Origin: Lachnospiraceae bacterium
Lineage (GTDB): Bacteria > Bacillota > Clostridia > Lachnospirales > Lachnospiraceae
DNA: 64,000 nt
Direction: 5' to 3'
Assembly: GCA_902363825.1 (NCBI GenBank)
Contig: CABJBK010000003.1
Location: 1-64,000 of the forward strand
Both the position numbers and the translations under genes were made by a program. Of this stretch, positions 44,796 to 53,883 are shown piece after piece. The notes below the pieces were generated by a model, which was given only the letters and a program-made list of their open reading frames with translations, was not told the DNA's origin and did not search any database. Every line of letters begins with the position of its first letter. Position 1 is the stretch's first letter.

Positions 44796-45983
44796 TTAAA
44801 TGATCGCTTTGATGTATAACGGACTGCGGTTTAAGTCGATGCAGGAACCATCGGTCAGCTGAACAAGCGGTTTGGAAAAGACCTGCTGGTTCAAGAGGAC
44901 GATCTTGGCGCTTTCGCCGTTGCTTAACATGACACGGTTGTTCTGATAAGTAGTCGCGATATGCTCTAAGAACGTCAGGATGTATTTCGGTTTGTATTTC
45001 TGAAGTCCTTCCTTCTCGAATTCGGCAATGACCTCGAATGGACAGAGCGGAGCACGGTAGATGCGGGCTGCGGTCATGGCATCGTAGACATCCGCGATCG
45101 CTACGATCAGCGCGAAATCATCGATATCGCCTTCTTTTAAAGCGAGTGGATAGCCGGAGCCGTCACAGCGCTCGTGGTGCATCAGCGTAGCCTTTAAGAT
45201 GCGGACATCGAGATCATGTTTCTTTAAAATGTCATAACCAAAGACCGGATGCTTGCGGATCAGGGCAAATTCCTCATCCGTCAGACGTTCCTTCTTGTTT
45301 AAGATATCATCCGGTATCTGGGTCTTTCCAATATCATGTAAAAGACCTGCGATCGTCAGGGTATCGATGTCAGCCTGCGGCAGCTTTAACCAGATGCCGA
45401 TCATGCGTGAGATCAGAGATACATTGATGCAGTGCGCGTAAATGCTGTCATTCACCGAACGGAGATTGTGCAGCATATCGAAAAAGTCGATCGTGGTCTG
45501 TTCAGGCTTTAACAGAGAAGTGACCTTTTTTAACATATCCTTGGTATCGATCGCTCCCCCTGCTACGATCGAATCAAAGATATTCTTTAAGTCATTGGCA
45601 CTGAAAGAAAAATCAACCTGGAATTTCTGGAAAGCGGCACTTTTTTTGACCTTCTGTGAATAAGAAGGCTCGGCCGCCTGGCTGGTGCCGTTGGTAGAAG
45701 TCTTCTGCTCATAGTGGAGCAGGGAATTCTGTGTAAAGAAATCAGCCTTTTTCTCAGCGGTTTCTTTTGCCTCTGGCTCCTTTTTCTCCGGTTCTTTTTC
45801 TTCCGTCCCGGTTACGACTTCTATGGTCACAGACGGAATCTGGTAAAATGCAATTTTTTCAATGAGCGGTCTGGTCAGCGTGACACCGACATCAAGCAGG
45901 ATCTGACCGGCGTTGGTGATGACCGGCGCAGCTATGATCATGCCGGGAACCAGCTCATTTACGGAATACTCTTTGACGTTCAT
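44796..45983 (-). CDS. HD-GYP domain phosphodiesterase
   Basis: The 395-aa protein has an N-terminal DUF3391-like segment (EYSVNELVPGMIIAAPVITNAGQILLD), a variable linker, and an HD-GYP domain with GLLHDIGKTQIP, the downstream KHPVFGYDIL and MHHERCDGSGYP, then DVYDAMTAARIYR. Such domains usually degrade cyclic di-GMP. All listed metal ligands are present. It stands alone, converging with murA. Confidence 0.88.
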   Translation of the reverse strand: MNVKEYSVNELVPGMIIAAPVITNAGQILLDVGVTLTRPLIEKIAFYQIPSVTIEVVTGTEEKEPEKKEPEAKETAEKKADFFTQNSLLHYEQKTSTNGTSQAAEPSYSQKVKKSAAFQKFQVDFSFSANDLKNIFDSIVAGGAIDTKDMLKKVTSLLKPEQTTIDFFDMLHNLRSVNDSIYAHCINVSLISRMIGIWLKLPQADIDTLTIAGLLHDIGKTQIPDDILNKKERLTDEEFALIRKHPVFGYDILKKHDLDVRILKATLMHHERCDGSGYPLALKEGDIDDFALIVAIADVYDAMTAARIYRAPLCPFEVIAEFEKEGLQKYKPKYILTFLEHIATTYQNNRVMLSNGESAKIVLLNQQVFSKPLVQLTDGSCIDLNRSPLYIKAII

Positions 45984-46098
45984 ATAAACTCCCCCAAAAT
46001 AAAAATATGTTGTTTATAAAAATTTAATTACTTTAAGATAAATATACTATTTTAAAGGGAAACGGTCAATAAAAAATGTAAAACGAAGTAGAAAAAAC

Positions 46099-46127
46099 TT
46101 GACAATGCGCGGGGAAAGGTGTAATGT
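46099..46127 (+). promoter_or_regulatory. Sigma-A type promoter of the SAM riboswitch-metK transcript
   Basis: TTGACA (46099-46104), 17 bases, TAATGT (46122-46127). It lies 40 bases before the riboswitch P1 helix. Confidence 0.6.
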
Positions 46128-46167
46128 AGTCGGCAGAGATTTGAAAATTCAATATTGTTACATATTT

Positions 46168-46298
46168 CTCTTATTCAGAGTGATGGAGATACATAGGATC
46201 GATGAAGTCACGGCAACCCCTCTTTACGGAAGGTGCCAACCTGAGCGAGTATTTATGGCAGCGCAGATCAGGATGTGCTGTTGTTCGAACAATAAGAG
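46168..46298 (+). promoter_or_regulatory. SAM-I (S-box) riboswitch upstream of metK
   Basis: The P1 strands CTCTTATT (46168-46175) and AATAAGAG (46291-46298) enclose the S-box core: CAGAGTGATGGAG, GATCGATGAAG, CGGCAACC and GGTGCCAACCTGAG. These are the conserved SAM-I positions. SAM binding is expected to favour the terminator downstream and lower metK expression, a product-feedback loop. Confidence 0.9.
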
Positions 46299-46320
46299 GA
46301 TTTGATTATCTTAGTATCGA

Positions 46321-46343
46321 GTCCGCTTTTGGCGGATTTTTTT
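46321..46343 (+). terminator. Riboswitch-controlled terminator
   Basis: GTCCGC-TTTT-GGCGGAT followed by six more T lies between the S-box aptamer and metK, ending 24 bases before the start codon. It is the expression platform. Confidence 0.85.
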
Positions 46344-46367
46344 ATTTTCAGGAAAAGGAGAATAATA

Positions 46368-47555
46368 ATGGAAAAATTACTTTTTACTTCTGAGTCTGTT
46401 ACAGAAGGACATCCGGACAAAGTGTGCGATGCTGTTTCCGATGCCATTCTGGATGCGTGTATGGCGGAAGATCCGATGAGCCGTGTTGCCTGCGAGACAG
46501 CAAGCTGTACCGGATTTGTCCTTGTAACCGGTGAAATCACCACAAAGGCACATCTTGATATCCCGGCGATCGTCAGAAAGACAGTAAATGAGATCGGATA
46601 CAACGATGCCAGGACAGGATTTGACGGAAATACCTGTGCAGTCATGGTAGCGTTAGACCAGCAGTCCCCGGATATCGCAATGGGCGTGGATAAGGCTCTT
46701 GAAGCGAGAGAAAATAAAATGTCAGATGAGCAGATCGAAGCGATCGGTGCGGGAGATCAGGGTATGATGTTTGGTTACGCAACAAACGAGACCGAAGATT
46801 TCATGCCATATCCGATCTCACTTGCGCACAAGCTTGCGCGTCAGCTGACCAAGGTGAGAAAAGACGGCACATTGAGCTATCTCAGACCGGATGGAAAGAC
46901 ACAGGTTTCCGTGGAATATGATGAAGCAGGAAAGCCGGTTCGTCTTGAGGCTGTCGTTCTCTCTACCCAGCATGATGATGATGTGACACAGGAACAGATC
47001 CATGAGGATATCAAAAAGTATGTATTTGATCCGATCCTTCCGAAGGAAATGGTAGATAAGGACACCAAGTTCTTCATCAATCCGACCGGACGTTTCGTGA
47101 TCGGCGGACCGCACGGTGACGCAGGTCTGACCGGACGTAAGATCATCGTAGATACCTACGGTGGAATGGCACGTCACGGCGGCGGCGCTTTCTCCGGAAA
47201 GGACTGCACCAAAGTTGACCGTTCCGCAGCATATGCGGCACGTTATGTTGCAAAGAACCTGGTTGCGGCAGGACTGGCAGAAAAATGCGAGATCCAGTTA
47301 TCCTATGCGATCGGTGTTGCACAGCCGACTTCCATCAATGTAGACACATTTGGAACCGGAAAATTATCCAGCGAAAAACTGGTTGAGATCGTTCGTGAGA
47401 ACTTTGACCTGCGTCCGGCAGGAATCATCAAGATGCTTGACTTAAGAAGACCGATCTATCGTCCGACCGCAGCATACGGCCATTTCGGACGTAATGATTT
47501 AAGCCTTCCCTGGGAAGCACTCAATAAGGTGGAAGATTTAAAGAAATATCTGTAA
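46368..47555 (+). CDS. metK: S-adenosylmethionine synthetase
   Basis: Makes SAM from methionine and ATP. The 395-aa protein has [28 protein letters not shown] and the second signature [16 protein letters not shown]. The start at 46368 follows AAGGAG; the upstream frame runs into the riboswitch terminator. The SAM-I riboswitch upstream confirms the assignment. Confidence 0.97.
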   Translation: MEKLLFTSESVTEGHPDKVCDAVSDAILDACMAEDPMSRVACETASCTGFVLVTGEITTKAHLDIPAIVRKTVNEIGYNDARTGFDGNTCAVMVALDQQSPDIAMGVDKALEARENKMSDEQIEAIGAGDQGMMFGYATNETEDFMPYPISLAHKLARQLTKVRKDGTLSYLRPDGKTQVSVEYDEAGKPVRLEAVVLSTQHDDDVTQEQIHEDIKKYVFDPILPKEMVDKDTKFFINPTGRFVIGGPHGDAGLTGRKIIVDTYGGMARHGGGAFSGKDCTKVDRSAAYAARYVAKNLVAAGLAEKCEIQLSYAIGVAQPTSINVDTFGTGKLSSEKLVEIVRENFDLRPAGIIKMLDLRRPIYRPTAAYGHFGRNDLSLPWEALNKVEDLKKYL

Positions 47556-47621
47556 GAAAAAGAGTTTATGAAATGTTTATAAATATTTGTGCGTAAATTT
47601 ATAGGCTTTTGGCTTTTTCGT

Positions 47622-47629
47622 GCTATAAT
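47622..47629 (+). promoter_or_regulatory. Possible extended -10 promoter for the histidine kinase operon
   Basis: TGCTATAAT-type extended -10 lies immediately before and partly inside the left arm of the metK terminator. Transcripts starting ~7 bases downstream would lack most of that arm and pass through. No better promoter is visible between metK and the kinase gene. Confidence 0.4.
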
Positions 47630-47664
47630 TAAGAAGCGGTGTTTAGCCGCTTCTTAATTTTTTT
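47627..47664 (+). terminator. Intrinsic terminator after metK
   Basis: AATTAAGAAGCGG (47627-47639) and CCGCTTCTTAATT (47647-47659) form a 13-bp stem ending in seven T. Repeat element copy 2 begins at the next base. Confidence 0.88.
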
Positions 47665-47790
47665 GAATCATAGGAAATTCCTTCCTATGATTCAAAAACG
47701 CTCCGCGGGGATGCGCAGCTCGCGGAGATGAAGTTTATGTTGAACATACCGCTCGCGCGCGAAAGTGTGCGGTAAGCGCACACTTTATTT
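47665..47790 (+). repeat. 126-bp three-hairpin element, copy 2
   Basis: Same element as at 44662-44787, same orientation. The only differences are the outer bases of hairpin 1: G at 47665 and C at the matching right-arm position, where copy 1 has A and T. The pair is thus kept as G-C instead of A-T. The rest, including hairpins 2 and 3 and the 15-codon frame (47728-47775), is identical. It ends 22 bases before the histidine kinase start and so forms most of that gene's leader. Confidence 0.85.
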
Positions 47791-47812
47791 CAATGACAAC
47801 GAGGAAATGCCT

Positions 47813-49306
47813 ATGAAACTGAAAACAAGACTGGTTGTGGCGTTTTGTATCATGATATTTGTGCCGGTGGTTCTGGCGGGAGTCGTGCTCTTCGGATTTA
47901 AAAATTTTCAGATGAAGAATTTAGAGCAGACTTACGGACTGGAAGACGGGGCGGATTATAATTATCTGACGAACTCCCTTCAGCTGTTGAATCGTTTTAC
48001 CAGGGACGATTTTGAGAAAATAAAAAAGATCGCGGCGAGAAAGCCGGAGAAACTCGAAGATGTCTCATATCTTGAAGAGTTAAACAGCAGCCTGCAGGAA
48101 AAATATTCCTACATTATCGTGCGCAAAGACGAGGATATTATTTTTGAGGGTGCGGAGGATGCCAGGGATCTCCCGAAGGATCTTCCCGCATATGGAGAGT
48201 CGGATGCGGATGAGAACAGCGGTGTTTATATCGACGGAGATGTGCAGGCATTGTTAAAGCAGGTGGATTTCCACTATGCGGACGGATCGAAGGGCAGTCT
48301 GTTTCTGGTCATGACCGTACAGCAGATCCTGCCGGAGATCAAACAGCTTGCCATAGATCTGGTGGTTTCGGTCATCCTCATCCTGTGCTTTACAGCGGCG
48401 ATGATGTCGGTGTGGATCTATCGCGGGATCATCAATCCGATCAAGAAATTAGAGGTTGCCACGCAGAATATCAAGGAGGGAAACCTTGATTTTACGATCG
48501 ATGTGGACAGCAATGATGAGGTAGGAGAGCTGTGCCGCAACTTTGAGGAAATGCGGCAGCGTCTCAAAGACAACGCGGAAGAAAAGATCGCGAATGAAAA
48601 GGAAAATAAAGTCTTAATCAGCAATATCTCGCATGACCTGAAGACACCGATCACGGCGATCAAGGGCTATGTGGAAGGGATTATGGACGGAGTCGCGGAT
48701 ACGCCGGAGAAGCATGACCGTTATATCCGCACGATCTATAACAAGGCGAACGAGATGACGACGCTCATCAATGAGCTGACCGTTTATTCCCAGATCGATA
48801 CGAACCGCATTCCGTATAACTTCAAAAAGATCAATGTGGCGGACTATTTCAATGACTGTGTGGAGGAGATCGGGCTCGAACTGGAATCGCGCAATATCGG
48901 ATTGTCCTATTACAATTACGCGGACGACGCAGTTGTGATCATTGCGGATCCGGAGCAGCTTTCCCGTGTGATACATAATATCATCGGAAATTCCCTCAAA
49001 TATCTGGACAAGCCACAGGGCTTTATCAATATCCGTATCAAGGACGTGGGAGATTTTATCCAGGTGGAGATCGAGGACAACGGAAAGGGAATCGCGGCGA
49101 AAGATCTGCCGTACATTTTTGACCGCTTTTACCGCACGGATGCGTCGAGAAATTCCGCGACGGGAGGAAGCGGCATCGGGCTTTCCATTGTGCGCAAGAT
49201 CATAGAGGATCATGGCGGCAAGATCTGGGCGACCAGTAAGGAAGAGACCGGAACGATCATGTATTTTGTAATCAGAAAATATCAGGAGGTACCAACAGGT
49301 GAGTAA
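47813..49306 (+). CDS. Sensor histidine kinase
   Basis: A 497-aa membrane kinase with two helices (about 5-25 and 180-205) around an extracellular sensor of ~150 residues, a HAMP linker, the phospho-acceptor His274 in ISNISHDLKTPITAI, and an ATPase domain with N-box HNIIGNSLKY, DNGKGI and GGSGIGLSI. GAGGA at 47801-47805 supports ATG 47813 over 47807. It overlaps its response regulator by 8 bases. The signal sensed is unknown. Confidence 0.9.
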   Translation: MKLKTRLVVAFCIMIFVPVVLAGVVLFGFKNFQMKNLEQTYGLEDGADYNYLTNSLQLLNRFTRDDFEKIKKIAARKPEKLEDVSYLEELNSSLQEKYSYIIVRKDEDIIFEGAEDARDLPKDLPAYGESDADENSGVYIDGDVQALLKQVDFHYADGSKGSLFLVMTVQQILPEIKQLAIDLVVSVILILCFTAAMMSVWIYRGIINPIKKLEVATQNIKEGNLDFTIDVDSNDEVGELCRNFEEMRQRLKDNAEEKIANEKENKVLISNISHDLKTPITAIKGYVEGIMDGVADTPEKHDRYIRTIYNKANEMTTLINELTVYSQIDTNRIPYNFKKINVADYFNDCVEEIGLELESRNIGLSYYNYADDAVVIIADPEQLSRVIHNIIGNSLKYLDKPQGFINIRIKDVGDFIQVEIEDNGKGIAAKDLPYIFDRFYRTDASRNSATGGSGIGLSIVRKIIEDHGGKIWATSKEETGTIMYFVIRKYQEVPTGE

Positions 49307-49988
49307 GATTTTGATCATAGAAGATGAAGTAGCGATCGCGGAACTGGAACGGGATTATCTGGAACTGAGTGATTTTCAGGTGGAGATTGAAAATAATGGA
49401 GATGTCGGGTTAAAGCGGGCACTCGAAGAAGATTTTGATATGTATATCCTCGACCTGATGCTTCCGGGGATAGACGGATTTGAGATCTGCCGCAGGATAC
49501 GCGAGATAAAGAATACGCCGATCCTCATGGTATCCGCGAAAAAAGATGACATTGACAAGATCCGTGGACTGGGACTTGGTGCAGATGATTACATCACAAA
49601 ACCGTTTTCACCGAGTGAGCTGGTTGCGCGCGTGAAGGCACATCTCGCGCGGTATGAGCGCCTGATCGGAAGCAGTGTCAAGGAGAATGATGTGATAGAG
49701 ATCCGCGGGATCCGCATTGACAAGACGGCAAGACGGGTATGGGTAAACGACGAGGAAAAACAGTTTACGACCAAGGAGTACGACCTTCTTACATTTCTTG
49801 CGGAGCATCCGAACCATGTGTTTACCAAGGAGGAACTGTTCCGGGAAATCTGGGATATGGAGTCCATCGGTGACATTGCAACGGTTACGGTACACATCAA
49901 AAAGATCCGGGAAAAGGTCGAGATCGACACGGCAAAGCCGCAGTATATCGAGACGATATGGGGCGTTGGTTACCGGTTTAAAGTATAA
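49299..49988 (+). CDS. OmpR-family response regulator
   Basis: The 229-aa protein starts at GTG 49299 behind AGGAGG. The receiver domain has the acidic pair IIEDE, phosphorylation site D52 in YILDLMLPG and Lys in ITKPFSP. The C-terminal winged helix ends WGVGYRFKV, typical of OmpR/PhoB. It is the partner of the kinase upstream. Target genes are not evident. Confidence 0.93.
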   Translation: MSKILIIEDEVAIAELERDYLELSDFQVEIENNGDVGLKRALEEDFDMYILDLMLPGIDGFEICRRIREIKNTPILMVSAKKDDIDKIRGLGLGADDYITKPFSPSELVARVKAHLARYERLIGSSVKENDVIEIRGIRIDKTARRVWVNDEEKQFTTKEYDLLTFLAEHPNHVFTKEELFREIWDMESIGDIATVTVHIKKIREKVEIDTAKPQYIETIWGVGYRFKV

Positions 49989-50020
49989 TGCTGTTATATG
50001 ACGGGATAAAGATATGATGA

Positions 50021-50073
50021 AAAAGATCCCTGCGGATCCAGGCAATGAAAACCGGATCCGCGGGGATTTTTTT
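50021..50073. terminator. Bidirectional intrinsic terminator
   Basis: ATCCCTGCGGATCC (50026-50039) pairs with GGATCCGCGGGGAT (50054-50067) with one wobble, flanked by AAAA and seven T, between the response regulator and hydG. Confidence 0.85.
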
Positions 50074-50077
50074 GGAA

Positions 50078-51496
50078 CTAGAAACGGAAGTCTCTTTGTC
50101 CCTCGTGGATATTTTCAATATATTCGGCTGCCTTTTTGCGGACGGTTTCGTTTGGAATGTTTTTTAATTCGTCCGCGATCAGCTTTTCGCCAACAGCTTT
50201 GGTTTCCGGGGAAGCGTAGTCTTCCAGATACTCTTTCAGTGTCATGAGCGCGTTCGGATGGCAGCAGTTGATGATCTGTTTGCTCTTTAACAGGCTCATG
50301 AAGCGGTCGCCGGTTCTTCCGGCGCGATAACAGGCGGTGCAGAAACTCGGCACATAGCCAAGGTCCATCAGCCAGTGTACGACTTCATCGAGGCTTCGGC
50401 GGTCAGATACATCGAACTGGGCAGAATTTTCTTCTTCCGGTTCCGGCTCGGCATAGCCACCGACACTGGTGCGGGAACCGCCGGAGATCTGTGAGATACC
50501 GAGATGGAGCACACGCTTACGGCTCTCTGCGGATTCTCTGGTGGATACGATCATGCCGGTGTACGGAACGGCGATCCGGATACAGGCTACAATCTTTGCG
50601 AATATGTCATCGGAAATACCGTTATCAAACATGTCCGGATCGATATCATCGGCGCGTCTGACTCTCGGCACACTGATCGTATGCGGGCCGACGCCGGTAT
50701 AGGCTTCGAGATGTTCCGCATGCATGATGATACCGGTGAAATCATAGCGGTAATTGTTAAGTCCAAATAAGACACCAAGGCCGATATCGTCAATGCCGCC
50801 TTCCCTTGCGCGGTCCATTGCTTCGGTGTGGTATGCGTAGTCGGATTTTGGACCGGTCGGATGCAGTGCTTCGTAGGATTTCTTATTATAAGTTTCCTGG
50901 AACAGGATGTAGGTACCGATGCCGGCTTCCTTTAAACGGGTGTAGTTCTCGACCGTTGTGGCAGCGATATTTACGTTGACACGGCGGATCGCGCCGTTTT
51001 TGTGTTTGATGCTGTAAATAGTCTTGATACTGTCAAGAATATATTCGAGCGGGTTGTTGACCGGATCTTCGCCGGCTTCAATGGCAAGACGCTTGTGTCC
51101 CATATCCTGCAGGGCGATGACTTCACGCCGGATTTCTTCCTGTGTCATCTTCTTTCTGGTGATGTGTTTGTTCCTTGCGTGATACGGACAGTATTCGCAT
51201 CCATTGATACAGTAATTGGACAGATAGAGTGGGGCAAACATAACGATACGGTTGCCGTAAAATTCCTTTTTGATCTTCTCTGCCAGTGCATAAATTTTCT
51301 CATTTAAATCGTCCAGTTCACAGTCTAAAAGGACGATCGCTTCTTTGTGGGAGACCCCTTTCATTTTTGCCGCTTTTTCCAGAATCTGCTCGATCAGAGC
51401 TCTGTTGTTTTTGTTCTTTTCGGCATAATCGAGACATTCCAGGATCTCTTCATCGCTGATAAATTCCTCAGCTTTTGGTGACATAACGTTGTACAT
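50078..51496 (-). CDS. hydG: [FeFe]-hydrogenase maturase HydG (radical SAM)
   Basis: Cleaves tyrosine to supply CO and CN ligands for the hydrogenase H-cluster. The 472-aa protein has the radical SAM triad CINGCEYC, the C-terminal second cluster segment FCTACYRAGRTGDRF with a later Cys in INCCHPNA, and HydG-typical LSNYCINGCEYCPYHARN. AAGGAGG precedes the ATG. hydE and hydF are not in this window. It signals hydrogen metabolism in an anaerobe. Confidence 0.93.
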   Translation of the reverse strand: MYNVMSPKAEEFISDEEILECLDYAEKNKNNRALIEQILEKAAKMKGVSHKEAIVLLDCELDDLNEKIYALAEKIKKEFYGNRIVMFAPLYLSNYCINGCEYCPYHARNKHITRKKMTQEEIRREVIALQDMGHKRLAIEAGEDPVNNPLEYILDSIKTIYSIKHKNGAIRRVNVNIAATTVENYTRLKEAGIGTYILFQETYNKKSYEALHPTGPKSDYAYHTEAMDRAREGGIDDIGLGVLFGLNNYRYDFTGIIMHAEHLEAYTGVGPHTISVPRVRRADDIDPDMFDNGISDDIFAKIVACIRIAVPYTGMIVSTRESAESRKRVLHLGISQISGGSRTSVGGYAEPEPEEENSAQFDVSDRRSLDEVVHWLMDLGYVPSFCTACYRAGRTGDRFMSLLKSKQIINCCHPNALMTLKEYLEDYASPETKAVGEKLIADELKNIPNETVRKKAAEYIENIHEGQRDFRF

Positions 51497-51671
51497 AGTT
51501 TCCTCCTTATCCTTCAGAAAATTCTTTCGGTCAGTATGTGTACCAGTATAAAATTTTTCATGTTTGTACAGGGAAAGCCCCGGTACTTACAATCCATTTC
51601 ATTATAACGCCGTAAAAATAAGCAGTCCAGAATAAGTTTTCCTGCACCGGAATTTGTACAAAAAGATCCGC

Positions 51672-51701
51672 TTGACAGTTGAAAGGCGGATATCTTATCA
51701 T
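51672..51701 (+). promoter_or_regulatory. Sigma-A type promoter of the short FNT gene
   Basis: TTGACA (51672-51677), an 18-base spacer and TATCAT (51696-51701). Transcription would start after 51700, which rules out the upstream in-frame starts at 51679 and 51700. Confidence 0.55.
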
Positions 51702-51726
51702 GCCAGAAAAAGGGAGGAGAGAGAAA

Positions 51727-52188
51727 ATGTATCGGGAAGATTTTAAGAAAGTAAGTGAGATCGGAAAGGCGAAAACGGGATGGTTAAAAGAAAATCCGAT
51801 CGGATATTTTGTGGCGGCAATGGTGGCGGCATACTTTACGGCAACGGCCGCCGCAAAGACCGCGCTGGATGCGGGTGCGATGTTTGTGCGTGGAATACTC
51901 TGTAATATCTGCGTCTGCCTTGCCATCTGGTGCAGTGTGCGCATGAAAAGTGAATCCGGCAAACTGATCATGGTAATATGGTGTATTTTGATCTTTATGC
52001 TCTGCGGGTTTGAACACAGCGTTGCAAATATGAGCATCATCGGCCAGGTGCTGATCCACGGAGGAGCACCGGGCGTTAGCCTTCCGCTGTATTTAAAAAG
52101 CCTGCTCTTCGTTTCTGCAGGAAACATAGTCGGCGGAGTGGGATTTGTGGCACTGCCCTATGCGGTGATGGCACAGAAGAAAAATTAG
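51727..52188 (+). CDS. Internally shortened formate/nitrite transporter (FNT) homologue
   Basis: The 153-aa protein has both ends of an FNT channel but not the middle. Residues 1-36 (MYREDFKKVSEIG to NPIGYFVAAMVA) match the N-terminus and first helix. From about residue 45 it reads as the last three helices: FVRGILCNICVCLAIWCS, GFEHSVANM with the central His97, and NIVGGVGFVALPYA. Full FNT proteins have about 250-280 aa and six helices; roughly 95-110 residues with helices 2-3 and the ELFTGN-type loop are missing, in frame. Start at 51727 has AGGGAGGAG upstream. It may be a decayed gene or a new small membrane protein. Confidence 0.7.
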   Translation: MYREDFKKVSEIGKAKTGWLKENPIGYFVAAMVAAYFTATAAAKTALDAGAMFVRGILCNICVCLAIWCSVRMKSESGKLIMVIWCILIFMLCGFEHSVANMSIIGQVLIHGGAPGVSLPLYLKSLLFVSAGNIVGGVGFVALPYAVMAQKKN

Positions 52189-52919
52189 ATCCAGCCGCCG
52201 TCTAAGGTGATGACCTGACCGGTCAGATATGAATGGCCGGCCGCAAGAGAGAAAGCGAGCTCGGCGACTTCTTCCGGGGTGCCGTAGCGTCCCGCCGGGA
52301 TCTCATCTTCCAGTTCCCTGCGCTCCTCCGGGGAGAAGCAGGCGTTCATGTCGGTATCGATCACGCCGCAGGCAATGGCATTGACCTGGATGTTGCTCGG
52401 AGCCAGCTCTTTTGCCAGCGCGCGTGTGAAGGCGTTGACGCCGCCCTTGCAGGCGGAATAGGCGACTTCGCAGGAGGCACCGACAATGCCCCAGACCGAT
52501 GAAATATTGATGATCTTTCCCTGCTTGTTATGCACCATACAGGGAACTGCGCACCGGCAGGTGGAAAAGACCGAAGTCAGGTTGGTGGAAAGAATGCGGT
52601 TCCAGTCTTCGATATCCATATCCGTCAGCAGACCGATGCTTGCGATACCGGCGTTGTTGATCAAAACGTCAATACCGCCGAAAGTATCGGAGGCTGTCTG
52701 TATCATTTCCTTTACAAATGAAAAGTCCCCAATATCCCCAAGACAGCAGATGCAGTTGACAGCGCAGGTGTTTTTCAGATCTGCGGCGAGCGCTTCCAAG
52801 GTGTCTTTCGAATGCGCGCAGTTTAAAACAAGATTATATCCGGCGGCGGCGAAACGGCGGGCAAGCGCGGCGCCGATCCCGCGTGAGGCACCGGTGATCA
52901 GTACAGTTTTGGTATGCAT
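52185..52919 (-). CDS. SDR-family oxidoreductase, FabG-like
   Basis: A 244-aa short-chain dehydrogenase with cofactor loop ITGASRGIGAALA, NNAG, catalytic Ser in INISSVWG and YSACK. Closest in style to 3-oxoacyl-ACP reductases, including the relatives that modify elongation factor P. Substrate cannot be fixed from sequence. It is a single gene and its stop overlaps the short FNT gene by 4 bases. Confidence 0.85.
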   Translation of the reverse strand: MHTKTVLITGASRGIGAALARRFAAAGYNLVLNCAHSKDTLEALAADLKNTCAVNCICCLGDIGDFSFVKEMIQTASDTFGGIDVLINNAGIASIGLLTDMDIEDWNRILSTNLTSVFSTCRCAVPCMVHNKQGKIINISSVWGIVGASCEVAYSACKGGVNAFTRALAKELAPSNIQVNAIACGVIDTDMNACFSPEERRELEDEIPAGRYGTPEEVAELAFSLAAGHSYLTGQVITLDGGWI

Positions 52920-53126
52920 AAAAAGCCTCCCATGTTAAAGTGATGATTTTCCATAATTATGTATTATACGCTATTGCGGGTGCAAAGGGCAAATGATAAT
53001 AGAAAGATGGCAGGCAAAAAGAGAAGAGGGAATCCAACCATAGGATCCCGGACAAATATCGCTAGAGACACCGGCAAGAGAATTGTGAAAAAATTCTAAA
53101 AATTTGCGAAAAAATGCAGAAGAATG

Positions 53127-53154
53127 TTGCGAAATAGATAAAATATGTTATAAT
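53127..53154 (+). promoter_or_regulatory. Probable sigma-A type promoter of hpf
   Basis: TTGCGA (53127-53132), 16 bases and a perfect TATAAT (53149-53154) lie 51 bases before hpf. The remainder of the 286-base gap (52920-53205) is AT-rich and shows nothing else. Confidence 0.5.
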
Positions 53155-53205
53155 AATAATATGATATAGATAGGTATCAAATATAGCAAAAAGGGGTTGG
53201 GCATC

Positions 53206-53733
53206 ATGCGTATTACAATTAGCGGAAGAAATATTGATTTGACCGATGGACTGAAAGGAGCCGTTGAGGAGAAGTTATCAAAGTTAGAGAAGTATTTTAC
53301 ACCCGACACCGATGTATATGTGACATTGAGTGTAGAGAAAGAAAGACAGAAGATTGAAGTTACCATTCCGATGAAAGGAAATATCATCCGGTCGGAGCAG
53401 GTCAGCAACGATATGTATGTGTCGATCGATCTTGTGGAGGAAGTCATCGAGCGGCAGCTTAAAAAATATAAGACAAAGATCATTTCCAAGCAGCAGGCAG
53501 AAAGCAATCTGCGTCAGGAATTTATCGAGAAGGAAACAAGCTCGGATGAGGATATCAAGATCATCCGTTCTAAGAAGTTTGGAATGAAACCGATGTATCC
53601 GGAAGATGCGTGCGTACAGATGGAATTACTCGGACACAACTTCTTTGTATTCCGCAATGCGGAGACGGAAGAAGTCAATGTAGTCTATAAGAGAAAAGGC
53701 AATACATACGGACTGATCGAGCCGGAATGCTAA
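53206..53733 (+). CDS. hpf: Ribosome hibernation promoting factor, long form
   Basis: The 175-aa protein has an N-terminal HPF/YfiA domain (MRITISGRNIDLTDGLKGAVEEKLSKLEKYF) and the C-terminal dimerisation domain (KKFGMKPMYPEDACVQMELLGHNFFVFRNAETEEVNVVYKRKGNTYGLIEP). Long HPF dimerises 70S ribosomes into inactive 100S particles in stationary phase. ATG at 53206 is spaced correctly from AAGGGG; the TTG at 53197 is too close. Confidence 0.95.
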   Translation: MRITISGRNIDLTDGLKGAVEEKLSKLEKYFTPDTDVYVTLSVEKERQKIEVTIPMKGNIIRSEQVSNDMYVSIDLVEEVIERQLKKYKTKIISKQQAESNLRQEFIEKETSSDEDIKIIRSKKFGMKPMYPEDACVQMELLGHNFFVFRNAETEEVNVVYKRKGNTYGLIEPEC

Positions 53734-53768
53734 AAGATCATACAGACAGGCGATAGAAGAAAACCCGA

Positions 53769-53802
53769 AGACGGGCGGTATCTTGTACCGCCTGTCTTTT
53801 TT
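53769..53802 (+). terminator. Intrinsic terminator after hpf
   Basis: AGACGGGCGGTA and TACCGCCTGTCT form a 12-bp stem with one wobble pair, followed by six T. Confidence 0.85.
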
Positions 53803-53883
53803 CGTTATAATAAGTCTGCGATACCGGACATCCGGTATCGGCGTTGTTTTCTCCGGGGTATCACAAATGAGGAGGAAATACGA

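Noticed and set aside
44662..47790. A composite transposon or insertion sequence bounded by the two direct repeats
   Set aside because: The genes between are core (HD-GYP, metK with riboswitch), there is no transposase, and the repeats are short with internal hairpins.
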